A DNA stretch of 64,000 bases from Panagrolaimus kolymaensis (taxonomy: Eukaryota; Nematoda; Chromadorea; Rhabditida; Panagrolaimidae): the NCBI GenBank assembly GCA_028622995.1, contig JAJQJQ010000023.1, positions 3,286,001-3,350,000 on the forward strand, written 5' to 3'. The notes beneath the pieces are model-generated. The model ran no database searches, was not told where the DNA came from, and saw only the letters and a program-made list of their open reading frames with translations. A program made the position numbers and the translations under genes. Below are positions 12,481-32,700 of this stretch, one piece after another; within the stretch, counting starts at the first letter, position 1, and every line of letters starts with the position of its first letter.

Positions 12481-15400
12481 AAAATAAATATGTTTTAACA
12501 AGCATATAGCAGAGTGATCATTTGCTATTTTTCTGTTATTTATTTTTATAAGAAAGCCGCTGCCGGCAACGACATTCAAACAAAATAAAGCGAATCAAAG
12601 AACAAAAGGCCTTAAAGAAAAAAGGTTGTTTTTGGTAATGTTTCAAAAACAAAAATGAAAAATTGGAGGAAAAAAATGGATGGAGTCTTTAAAAGGCAAT
12701 TACCTGAATTTTTTTTTTTGTAATTAAAAAGCATCACAAAATTTATGGTTGTTTTGAAGTTTATTCAAAAAAAGGGAATGGTTTTTAATGGAACAAGCGA
12801 GTACTCGTAAGCATGGATTATTGGGTAAGGCTTACCCAAAAAAAGGATTAGGAAAAATTTTAAACATGGCTTGCTTTTGAAATTGATACTTTTGAATGAA
12901 ATATTAGGGTTAAAGGTTATGGTAGATGCAAAAATATTCTAATCGAAACCGTTTTGATATAAACTTCGGTGCAAAAAGCTTTTCCATCCATTGCTATATT
13001 TGCAGTTGATACGATTCGAAGAATTTCTCAGACAAAGATCGCTCTCTAAAAGGACACACTTAATTATAAATTCGTTATTTTTAATTAATTTCGCCAACCG
13101 AAATTCTCAAATAACCGGAACTCAATCCATCAATCTGGTGGTTTTTTCTTTGTTGAAACCCACTTCGAAAAAAACATTTCCATATTAAATATGATTCAAT
13201 TCATGAAAAAGAGTAAGAAATAAATAAAACATACGTAAAAAAAATAAACAATAAAAAAATGCTTAAAAATTTATTACAAAAAAAAAGATTTGAAATTTTT
13301 TGCATCATATTACAAACTTTAAGAAGCAAGCAAGTTGTTTTTTCAATGACCAAGAAACAACAACATTTTTTTTGCAAGAACGAAAAAAAGAACTCGGTTT
13401 TTGACAATAAAAACACTCCAAAAAAATGCAAGAGACGAATTTCTAATAAACTTTTTTTCTAAACTTTTTGTCTCCAAAAACAAAACAGAGTGAAGAAGAG
13501 CCTCATGGTTTATGAAGTTTTGAAGATTACTTAAAAAGGATTTGAAAAAGAAGGAGTATTTTCATAGACATCTCTCATTTGAAAAGAGTAAATATCGTTG
13601 GCGGTTTTTTTTTGAAATGAATGTGTTTTTATGCGGAAGATAAAGAATGAATGAAGGAAGAAATTATAAATAAAGGAGGCTCAAAGAAAGTAGCTAATGA
13701 TGGAAAATATTGTAAATAATATTTTTAGAAAATTTGTTATTTTGTTTTTTCTTTAAACAAAGAAGCAAAAAAGCGGGGAGTTAATCATCGAATTAAAGGA
13801 GTTGACTCGAGGGAAGAAAAAAAAAACAGAGTCAAAATGCTTTAAGAAATAGGATTAAAAATAAAGTGTTGTAATAATAACAATAATAATAATAAAGATT
13901 ATTTACATACACAGATTTATAACAACTACAAATAAACAGTAATAATTGACCCTCATGATTTGAAAATAGAAGTAAAGGATTTGACAAAAAAATGATGTAT
14001 GAAAATTTTGTGGGATTGAAAATAGTCTTTTAAAATATCGGAAATTTATAACTAGAGGCTATAATTTTTGAATATCAACTCTTAGAAGGTTTAACATTAT
14101 CACGTTTCATTTCCATGAAACTAATATTTAGAATGCCTTAGGCTGTTTGCAAAGAAAAAAAGTTAGAAAGAATTTTGAACTTTTAGAGGAACTAAAATTC
14201 TAAATTAGCAAGTTTAAAATGATGCGAAAAAAATGATTAAAAAACGGTAAAACTCGTCCCAAACAAGACGCACAGAAAATCATTTGGTAATGAATTTATT
14301 TTATGAATAGAACTTTACCATAACAGACATATTAGAAAACTTTATAAATTTTCATGCCATTTTTTTAATGATAGAAAAAGGAAAATAACAGCATTTTTTT
14401 AACTCAATTTTTTGAAAACCCAAATGTTTTAAACCAATAAAATGTTTACTAAAAATATTTATTCTAAGTCAAAAATAGAACTTCCTTAATTATAACGACA
14501 AATAAAAAAATAAAAACAAACAAATTCTCATGAATGGGGTTTTTGCTGTAAATAACTTTGAGACTTTTTTTCTAAAACAAAAAAAAGTTTAAAATCGTAA
14601 CGAATTCTTATTTATTTTAGATATACGAAAAAGACTAAAGGTTTTTTAGTTATCTCTTAAGGCTATCTTTTAAAAGGATTTTTTAAGGCAAAAGAGTATG
14701 AGTGTCCTCTAATCTAATTTACATAACAAAAACTAGTTAGTGTCAAAGTCAATGTCCAGTAAAAAATAAAAAATGTACGAAAAACAAAAAATAGTTTATT
14801 TTTTGTAAAAAGAAAAGACTAAATTAAATTATGGTAATTGGAAAATAATATTATAACTAAATTGTTTTGGGAAATTCTAAAGAAGTGAAGAAACAAAACT
14901 CCAAATACGATATATAATATTTATGTGTTATGGGTGCCTCAAAAGATAAAGTTAATAAACCTTGAATTTTTTATAGCCTTTGCTTTGTTAGAGATTAACA
15001 TCTCTCCTGATCCTGCAGACACCTCTTAATAAATTTTTAAAATCGTGTCAACAACTTTACATCAAAACTTTTCATCTAAAAAAACAAACAATTTCTTTAA
15101 CTGTTTTTCTTTTTTATTGCTTCACGTGGTTTATATGTATATAAAAAATGCTTTTAAGGATTTTTTAAAATATATTTATAAAGTCACTAATGTTTCCTTT
15201 TTCTTCATCGTCTTTTTTTTAATCGACTAACTGCTGTGTTTATTTATGCCACTCCTTTGTATGTCTCATTGAAGTAAAGAAAAAAAAGCTTTAACAAGCA
15301 TGTTGTTGTTATTTAGATGTTTGGAGTTATGCCAAATATAAAATAAATTCCACAACTTTCAAAATGTCGAAATTTTATTTTTGTTGTTGCAAAAGTTCGA

Positions 15401-15947
15401 AGACCCATTCAGATTTAAGCTTCAAAAAGTTAGTTCAATTCTGGTATTCTCGAACTGCCTCTTTTATTTGTTTATTATTTTTTTGTTTTGTTATTTGTGA
15501 CGACATCAGAATAGAGAAGGTAGTCTTCAAAAATACATACACATTTCAAGACAAAATATGGGGAGACATTTTGCTTGCTTGATAGTGACTGGCAGCTCAT
15601 AATTTGTTAGTAAAGAAGCCTAAAAGCATTTTCTAGACAAAAATAAATTATTTAAAAGTTATTTTTAGTCAAACAACCGAAGACAATAATATTCATAACT
15701 TTGGTTTTGAAAAAAAAAAGATTGTTTAAAAAACAATTTTTTGTTATTGAATTAGTGTCGTCATCGTTTCTTTCATTTAAAAAACGCAATCTTTATTTAT
15801 TCGTTTAAAAAATTATAAGTCTGAATAGTTAGTTAAAAACAAAAACTGTACATAAGTGTTTAACAAAAACCCTTAAATATTGCAAAGATCAAAAAATGGC
15901 ACTTTTAAAATTTTAAATAAAGTAAAAAATTCTCGATGATTGACTAT

Positions 15948-23134
<7,187 letters not shown>

Positions 23135-26100
23135 GATTACAACTAATTAATAGAATTTACATATATAAACATGACGGAATTTTAGATCTCTGAAAGCTAT
23201 AAAAGATTTAATAAATGGAATCAAATATAAATATGGATGAAGGCGACAATAAAAAAAAGATATATTCCATGTAAAAGTTTGCATAAATCAATAAAGCAAG
23301 AATTAATAAATTGGAAGAAAAGTAAAAAAAAGTTGATTAAAATTTTCGAGAAGCATCGATTATTAAAAGTCACATGGAAGATGAATGCCAGAAACATTCA
23401 ATAAAAACAACGCATTGAATTATTATTATTTAGTTGTTTGGCATTAAAAGATTCTAAAGGTTTTTTGAAAAACATCTCGTTATTATTCATATTAGCTTCA
23501 GTTACGTTCAAAATATATGGATTGAATTGAGTCATTTAAAAAAAACTCAAGCAAACAAAAATATGAGTAAGTGAAATTAAATTATTTAATGTTCAATGAG
23601 ATAAACAACAAAACAGAGCTATTATGAAAGTATCTATTTTTAAGCTGGAAGCAAAACAAAAAACGATATTTAAAAAAGTAACACGAAAAGTTTTTATGGC
23701 AAAAGTTTTTTTAAACTAAAAAACCGAAAAAAACGACACAACTTTAAAAAAAGAAAGAGAGCATTCTTGTTGTTCCCTTCCATCCGTCGTCGTCAAAGTG
23801 TTCGCTGCCGCTTAGACAATGTTTTGAGAGCAGAAATAAAAGTAAATGATAGAAAAATAATATTAAAAAAAGAGTGTTCGTTTATTCAGCAAGACTTCTT
23901 CTCTTGAAATGGAGGAAGGAAAGAGGCAAGCAACTACGACGACGCACATTAAAATTTGATGAGTAAAAACTAAGGAAAGCTGTTTGCTTCTGGATTTTGC
24001 GCAATTTTAGAGTTAACACATTTAAGAAAAAATTAGAGATAATAGGCTTATTTTGAAGGATGAGAATCAAAGGTCAAAATGGATTTGGATAAGCTTCGAA
24101 GATTAATAGATTTATTTTGTAAAAATGTATGACGAGAAAATAAAAAAATGAAAAGGCTACTGTAATATCAAACAACCTCCAAAACTTGCTGATAAAAAGT
24201 GAACCCTTCTTTGATTTCACAAATTTGACACTCGGGACTTCTTCCAAAAACAATTCTTATCAGTTTTTAACAATCTTTCTTCATATTTCAACTTTTTTTC
24301 TCTTTTGAAAGTCAATAAAGGAATAAAAACTGAAATTTTAGTTTTTTTTTACAAATTGTGATGTTTTGGTAAAGGAAAAATACAAAACATTGACAGCAGC
24401 AATTCATCTCTGAACGACATAGTCATGGATCAAAAATAACAATGGATGAACCTTAGCCTCTTCCTCGTCCACATTTTTTTAAAGCATCAAAAGCTCCACC
24501 ACCATTACTACATTTCAACAACCATTTGTTGATAAAATATAATAAAATAAAAAAGAGATAGAAACTCGAAAATGAAAATCCAAATTCATATAGTAAAATG
24601 CATAGAGTAATTTTGGAGGAAAGCTTTTTGAATTTTTTTTCTATTTCATACATACTACTACCGTACTGAATTTATTTGTTGCTCATTCTTTATTTTTATT
24701 TTTCCCTCGTTTAAATTTTTTTAGAATTCTAAACCTTTGGATTTTCAATTTTTTCTTAAAAAATGTGGCAGGCTTCAAAGCTAAGACTGCTTCTTTCGGC
24801 ACATCGTTTCAAGCTGATTTAATACACAATTTATTGTTTTTCAAACCTTTTTTATGTTCATAAAATATTGCCTCTTTCGGGAATGAAGAAAACCATTTTT
24901 TCTCTCGGTTATTGGTTGCTTATCTTCTCGTTTTCTTCTTCCATTTCCCAAATTGGCATTTAAATTTATTTCTTTAAAAAAAATATGTTTTTTTGTGGCA
25001 TCTTTTTCAAACCCCATAATTTTTTTTGGAAGCTATAACTTTAGCTAGCCTTTTTTTCTTCTTCTTTCTTCAAATTAGTAATTTGTCAGAATTGAAGAAG
25101 GCACTCACTCGGTGGACCGGAAAGAGTTTTTTCAAGAGTTTTTTTTCAAGTGTCTTTTTCCTTCTTTTTTTCATTAAAATTTTTTTAATCACCAAAAACA
25201 ATTCATTTTTTTTGGAGCTAGCTCTAAGACAATGTTTTCAAAAGAAAAAAAACTTTAGTACTTTAGTATACCGTAGTTTTGTTACTTGCAGATGTTTTGT
25301 CTCTCGCATTTGTAGAAAATAAAATGTGGATAATATTTTGAATATTGCCATATTTCGTGATTATATGATATCGAGTCATAAAGCTAATTGGCTTGCTTGG
25401 TGGTTGAATTAAAATATTCTACAATCTTTTTTAATTTTTTATGAATTTTCTGCGACTACAAAGATTCTCGTAATTCCATTACATAAATTTATCTCCTTGT
25501 TTTTTACTTATTCGTCCTCGTGCTAATCATTTATTATTAATATTTAAAATAATTTTTTAAATGCAAGCTTTTCATTTTTAAATGCAAGATTTTCATTTTT
25601 AAATGGAAATATAGGTTCCAAAAACTTTATAAATTATTTTATTTATTTATTTTTGCGCGTCAAAAATTTATAGTTCCATCCTATGACAATCTCAATTTGA
25701 GACAATATTTGTAAACTAAAAAAGTATTCTTCTGAATTGTCTTCTCCTTGTTTTTATCTTCATGTCTATAACTCATTTGTTTCTTCTTTTTTTTTCTTGT
25801 GTTTTTAAATAATACAACAACAACAAAAAAATAACATGCGTGTATTTTTTTCATCTTTTTTTCTTATCTTCTTCATTCCTCCTTAGAGATGCCTGGTTAT
25901 GGGCCATCTTTTTTATAAGACAGGCGTTAATGGCATTTTTTATTGAAGCTATTATATTTTTATTTTTTCGAGTATAAGAAAAAATAAAATATTGGGAGCC
26001 ATTGGCTACCAAAATTGGAAGAAAATGGACCAATTTTATTTTATTTTATCTTTCAATTTTTCTTTTTCGGGTATCGGACTTTAAGCGAAAATGGAGTTTA

Positions 26101-29100
26101 CGCTTTATTTCTGAAGACACCAACAAATGCCTTTATTTTTTACGTTTTCTTTTCTTGGAATAAATATTTTTATTCCATCGAATTTGTTTGTTGATTACCT
26201 AAAAATGAGTAATATACATAAGTTTGTGTAATTTCATGTTCTTTTGAATAGAATCTAATGAGAGTTGAAAGTTTAATTTTTTTTTATAAAGAATGAGTAA
26301 TTTGTTTGGTAATTATTAATGGCATTGTAAACAAAGAAATTTTCTCAATAAATTCAATGAAAGTTATTTACGTATTTTTTATTTCAAAAAAGTTTTGATA
26401 CCCCGAAAATGACTCAAATCATTTGTTTTTTTATTATTATTTTGTTTTGTAGTAAACCAAATGAGTAATATGATTGCCAATGTTGTGCCGAAATATTTGA
26501 GTCATCGTCACCTTTTAGTTTTAAACTTTCTAAGATTTTTTATGCAATCGTCAACAAACAAAAATAATGGCTTTTAGAAGATTTCATTGATAATGATAAC
26601 GTGAGCTTTGGAATTAAACGTGACAAAACTTTATACCCTTTTTTAGTTTAATATCATAAAGCTTTTCATTCAAAAAAACAATAATTTTTTTTTGGTCAAA
26701 ATAATAAATAAAATAGCTGAAAAAATATTCCGGAAATAAAAGGCATTTCATTTTGTCGCGTGTCTTGTAGCACCAAAAGTATGCTTCCATCTATCAAACG
26801 TAGAAAAGGTGGAAAAATGACTCTAATCGAGTGGAAATAAGAAATCATGCCGCCCTCAAGCTTTCAACTTTTTTTGCTTCAGATTTTTTACTTTTAATTC
26901 TTTGAATTTTTTTTCCTTCACATTTTCTGATAATATTTTGGGTTTGTTTTTATGGGCTTCAAGAGACTCGCGTTTGTCACCGTTCCATTTTTTGAAGTCA
27001 TTCATAAAAAAAAACAGAGAAGTCAGCAGCAAAAGCTTTCAAAGAATGATACTTACTTTCCTGAAGTAAAAAAAGACTTTGTTATTTCTCATGTTTCTTA
27101 AAACTATTGTTGCCTTTTTTGTTTTTTTAGTTAAATGCATCCATGTGAAAAGTGTTTGTTTTTACCCTTTGGGAATTTACAACAAAAAAATAAATAGAGT
27201 CGAATGCCAACAAACAAATTTTTTTTCTTATTATCTCTTGTTTTTATTTTTTATGGAAAAATTATGCAAAGCCTACGTTGAAGAAGCTTCCGTGTCAAAC
27301 GCCTGCCATTTTTTTGATTGGAATCGAAGACGCGATTTAGCAGAAAAAAAGAACCATCCATTGGTCAGTTTTTTTTGTATAATACTTTTATTTTTTTTAA
27401 AGAAAAAATGGTCGGTCACAAAAAGTTATATTTTCTTACAAAGTTTTGTTGCCATGGAAAGTTTTGCTTTTTTCTTTTGGTTGGTGAACTTTTTGCTAAT
27501 AAGCTAGCGTAAAATATGTTTATGTTAACAGCAAGCTTCCGCAACAGCTGCAGTATTCAGATGCAGAAGATTATAAATTTTGAGGGTTTTGCATTTGTGC
27601 TTCAAATTTAAAGACCCACTTCGATTCAAATTGAAATAAATCAATTATTTTTGCTAAAATAATTAATTTATTCGTCTTTGATTTATTTTTATATTGTTAC
27701 ACCAAGAAGATTAAAAAATAGTGATGATATTGTTAACCAAGACTTTTTATATTAAAAAATGGAAAGTTCAAATAGAAAAATAATAAAGCTATTCCACTCA
27801 CGCATTTATACTTTCAATGTTTAGCTTGACCTTTTTCATTCATAAAACGTGTGTGTTCCGGTAAAATTCTCCTAAAATAAACTTGCATTTTAAACTTCCA
27901 CTTTTGAAATTAAAAGAAAAAATAATTTTTTGAGTGATAAGCTTAGTCTTGTTTTTGGACTAGTTTTTTTTTGTCACTTTATTCTATTTTATTCCTTTTT
28001 TGCCTTCATTTTTATTTTTTTACTCGAATTCAATTTGTCTCAAATTTCACTTTCTTCCTCTAACCTTTCTTTATTCTGTGTTTTTTAAAGCGACAGAAGA
28101 AACAACGACAAAACGTTTTTTTTTCTTCATTTTTGCAAAAGTTTCATCTTCGGAAAATAGACTTCCCTCATGTTTTTTTTGTTGTTGTTTCTGACTGACC
28201 CTTTCTTGTAAGCTCATTCTTTTTTTTCTTCATTCCAAACAATAAAGAAGCTCGACTTTCATGGTTTCTTTCTTCTTTTTTCTTTCAGGTGTTTCGTTAT
28301 TCCGTCTTTTTCCCTGTTATTTTTTTTGCTTCCTAATTTCCAACTTTCAATTATTACTACGACTTTTTTTTAACTTCGTAGCAGCATAACTTCCGAACTC
28401 CTCTTTTTTACATATATTGAAGACGAGAGGAGTTTCTTCGGTGTTGACATTTCCCACGCTTTTTTATCCATCCTTTTTAATTCATCAAAGATGTGTTTTA
28501 ATTTTTTGACTTATCGCCTTTAATATTATAAAATTAGAAAAGGACATTTGTAATAATTTCTGAGAGTCAAAAAGAGTTTACCTAATTAACCCAATATCGT
28601 GTTTAAATATTCGTTTTCAAAATTTTTTATTATTAAAATTTTGTTGTGCTACGTGATTTGTTTAAAAAAGTTATAAAGCTATTTTTACAAATGGTATAAT
28701 TGAATGATATCACATTATTTCCGGTTAAGATCAAAATAAATACACCCGATTTTTACTTATTACTAAACAGGTGATTTTAATTTGTTTATTTAAAAACACA
28801 TAAGCTCTGCAAATTTCTCCCATGAGTTTTCTTTGTCGTACTTTTTATATGAAAATTTTATTATATCTCTAAGGAATTTTTTTTTATCTAATCTTTTCAA
28901 GCTATACTTTGTATTTTCATTTGATTTAATATTCCTATTTAAATTACTGTGTTTTTTTAAGCTTTTATGACTTTTATTATTTTAATATTGAAGTATCCTT
29001 CATCATTTTTGTAAAATTTTCTGCTCATTTTAGTTTTATCCTTTATTTTTTGAGATCTTTAACATATTTTTTTAATGTTTTGCTTGAGAAACATTTATGA

Positions 29101-29791
29101 GTTTTATCTGAAAATTGTCAGCTTCTGTTTCCATAGGCACTCATCATCTTGTCAAGATTTTGTTTATTCCTTTCTTAAAACATTATTTTTTCCTACCTGG
29201 TGGCAATTTCCTGTCTAAAACATTTCCGTTGTTGGCTTTTCATTTTTTGAAGCTTCAAAGCTATATTTTAAAAATTACGAAACAATTTTAGAAAAGGATT
29301 GATGGAAGTCAGATGCCATTTTGACAGAAGCTTTTCAATGGATTTTTTTTCAAGGTGCTCCAATTCTTTCGAAACTTTAGCTATTGTTAAGATTTTTGAC
29401 CATTTTAAATCTCGTCCGCTTCAGATTAAAAAATATTCTTTATTTAATTTTTATAATCGAATTTTTTATTTATTTAAAGGAAGCAATGAACTTTTATTTT
29501 CGTCGATTAAAGCTTAACATTTGGTTTGAAATTTTTTTCATGCATTTTGTGAGAATTTTTTTATAATTAGTCCAAGAAATCTGATGGGAATTTGTGATTA
29601 AAGGTGTTTGTTTCGTTAAAATAAATTCTCAGGAGACATCAAGGAAAAATATTGTCGCATAAAAGATTTTTTACTTTTACTTTTGCAAATTGTATTTCGA
29701 GATTTTGTTAAATTCGCGTTTTCTTCCTTACATTTTTTAAATTATAAATTTAAAAATTCAGTGTTATCGTATTTTTATTTTCAGAAACCAA
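23135..29791. other. Gene-poor AT-rich region (6.7 kb)
   Basis: This lies between the divergent starts of the pecanex gene and the single-pass membrane protein gene, so it probably contains both promoters and perhaps non-coding 5' exons. The sequence changes from A-rich to T-rich across the interval. A short tandem repeat of 21-base units sits at about 25559-25605, and a less AT-rich patch lies near 23760-23960. No coding exon or RNA gene is supported. Confidence 0.5.
25559..25605. repeat. Two-copy 21-bp tandem repeat
   Basis: Two adjacent units reading AAATGCAAGNTTTTCATTTTT differ by one base (C or A) and are followed by a partial third. It is a small local duplication with no evident function. 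Confidence 0.6.
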
Positions 29792-32700
29792 ATGGAAGTT
29801 GAAGTATTGCAACATTTTTTAATTTTATGCTGTTATGGTGGGGTGCCTTTTTTGGATTACCAACAGCTTGGTAATAATATAAAACATGAATCCACATCAT
29901 CTCTCGATCCAACTGATTGGATTGCAGTTGATTCATCAGGTGAGGAAGTTTCATGAACTCTGAAGAGCTTAAGCTTACAAAGAAAAACCTCGTTTTCTTT
30001 TGTTAAAACAAATAAATGATGAAAAAAGAGAGATGCTTATTTTTTTTCTTGTTAGTGAGCAACGCCGTGAGAATATTTTCTTTTTGAGCGCAGCAAAAAA
30101 ACGGAAAGTAAATAATAGCAAAGAGGATCATAAGGTTACGATCTATCAATTTCATAAAACGTGTCGAATTACAACCATCAAAGTAGTTGTTTTTAATTAA
30201 AATTAATTTACTATTCTGGAAACTTGTTGATTTAAACTTTTTTAATAAACTAAAAGACAAAAAAGACCAAGTATAAAAAGATAATAATCACCAGACATTG
30301 CTTGCTTGTAATAATAGTTTTGTAAAATTTAGAATAAAAAATCTAAAAAAAATTTAATTTTTGTTTTATTTATCTTTATTGCGTTAAAAAATTTGTCAAA
30401 AATCTCATTAAAAAGTATTAAAGCTTAAACATTAAAACATATATACGAAATTCACATCCATCTTCGATCGAACGTTAACTGTGTGATCAAAAATCAACAA
30501 AAAAAAACACGCGGTTGCTAACTTATTTATTGTTTTTTTTTTGTTGCAGGTTCACTTTTAAACGATACAATTCACCCAGAAATTTTATCAAAAAATCCTT
30601 TCTTATCGCATTTGATACCACCTAACACCTCTCTCGATCAGTGTGATTTATACAATTTAACTTTTTCCTCCGCTGGTGACGAACATTTATATGAACTTGG
30701 GCATGGAAAACTTTCTTGTCGGTAAGTTTTTTTTATTTATTTCCAAATATTTCTTCTTCCTTTTTTATGAAATTTAACTCCCAATTTCAAAAAAAACTAA
30801 AATTAAAAGCAGCAAACGAGTGAGTGAAAGTGTGTGTGAGCTTCTATGCCGCTGCCGCCACATTCTAACTGCTCGCCTTTGGCAACAACAGCAGCAAACG
30901 AGAAGCAACAGCTTGATAAACATTCTCTCGACTCAAATTTGGAACTCGTTTTTTTTGTTATTTGCTATGGCTTTTTTTCATTTGCTTTTTTCGGATTTTG
31001 TTTGAACAAAAAAATGCATCCGCTTTTTTAAAAAAAGGGTTAGAGGTTAGCAAATTGGAAATTTATTAATTTCTAAAATAAAAACTACCTTATTTTTTTC
31101 CATTTGATTTACAACGCAAATTATTTTTAGGGTAAGAATTACCCGCTTTTTGTATTTAATAAATGCTTTAAAATGCTTTAAAATGCTTTTAAATTAAAAT
31201 AAATTTTTGAAATATTTTTTCCTTTAAAAAATGCTTTTTAGGTGTCCTTTAAGTCGAACAGGCGTTGCTTGTCAAATTCATTCAAATCCACCGCAAGCTT
31301 TGTCATCATCCACAACAACAACTGAAAATATGGGAGCCGATCCGTTTGCAACCTATATGCTTGTTTCAGTATTTTTAATGGGTGCTATGATTTTATTATT
31401 TTCTGTAAGTTTTTTTTAAGTTTAAAAAAAACTTTGAAAACGCACTTTTATTTTTGTTTAAAAACTCTGGCGATGAACTTAAAGTTTCATCGTTTTTTTT
31501 TCTTTGTGGTGAAAAAAATACATAACAACAGCAGACGATAGAGGATGGAGAGGAAGAGCAGATGTAATCCATTGAGTCAACAAGCCGCGAACAAGCAAGC
31601 AAAGCTTTACTCCTCTTCTTCTTCCGAGGTTTTTTTTTCATGGAGAAAAAAACAAAAACAAGATCAATTGAAGAAGTAGAAAAAAAATGTACCTGAAATG
31701 AGATTTCAGCAAATAAGAATACCTAAAAAAAATTTACCTCCGGGGTCGAAAGAGACAAAAAAAGTTCAAAAAATGGGAGTAAAAAAATAGTCTTTTTATT
31801 TTTTTTGTTTGTTTCGAAGCTTTATTGCGTGGGAAACATCCCTCTCGTTAGAATAGCTTCCGTCTTTCCATTAATTAAACCGTAATGGAATCTAAAACGT
31901 AATAAATTTTTTTGAGGATCATCGCTGTTTTACTTTTTAACAAATATTTGTGATTTTTTTTTGCTAAGTAAAAGTATTTTTTTACGTAACCCAATTATTT
32001 GGGAAGTTTACTTTTATGTTAAAGGAAAGAAAAAGGAGACGATAGACTCAGTAGCGTCATAGTTAGTCGATAGATAGCAAGCGTGACTTTACGCAATTGT
32101 TAATATTCACACGTTTTTATGTTCCAAGCTTATAGGTTTTTCAATAGCTTAGTCAAATTCCAAAGTTTTATTGTTTTTGTTTTTCTTGAAGCCGGGGCGA
32201 TATCAACAAAATAGTTGAATTTTGAAACAATCATCTGTTTTTTTAATGCACCCAAAAAAGTTTAGTTTTTTTCTCCTTCAAAGCTTGCCGCCATTTTTTG
32301 TTATAACTTTTCCGACATGTTTTGAGAAGGGTTGATAAAAAAATTAAAAAAACGGCATTTTTGTCATCCTCCTTGAAAGATGATTCATTGCCGTTTTGGA
32401 TTTCATATATTTCAACATAGCCATGGCATTTTTTCTAAAATGAAAAATCGTTTAAAATTTATCATTTTTCCCATAAAATTTTTAGCCAAATGTTTTTGTT
32501 CATGGACTTTCTTTCAAACAAGCCCCATTGTTTTTTACTTTTCCTCTCTCCCTCTGCTATTTCCTCTCTAAGCAAAGCTCAATAAATCATTCTCCCTTTC
32601 ATAAGGCACTTTTTTCTTTACCGCATTTTTTTTATTATTTTTTCTTTCAAAAAATGCCCAATGGGCAGTGTTTGCATTTATTTTTTTCTTCAGCAATGGC

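Larger units (their letters stand above)
9265..15947. other. Gene-poor AT-rich region (6.7 kb)
   Basis: This is the space between the chemoreceptor promoter side and the 3' end of the pecanex gene. It is full of A/T runs and contains only short open frames of low-complexity Lys/Phe/Asn composition. Supported structures are the 203-bp foldback element at 11716-11918 and a small perfect inverted repeat at 12448-12480. An 82-codon frame at 9709-9957 has slightly better composition but no other support. Nothing else is recognised. Confidence 0.5.

Noticed and set aside
12829..12850. Short palindrome TTGGGTAAG/CTTACCCAA
   Set aside because: Arms of 9 bases are too short to stand out without copies elsewhere in the window.
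27079..27512. 142-codon plus-strand frame
   Set aside because: It is Phe/Leu/Lys-rich, overlaps another frame of the same type and has no domain; typical of T-rich DNA without stops.
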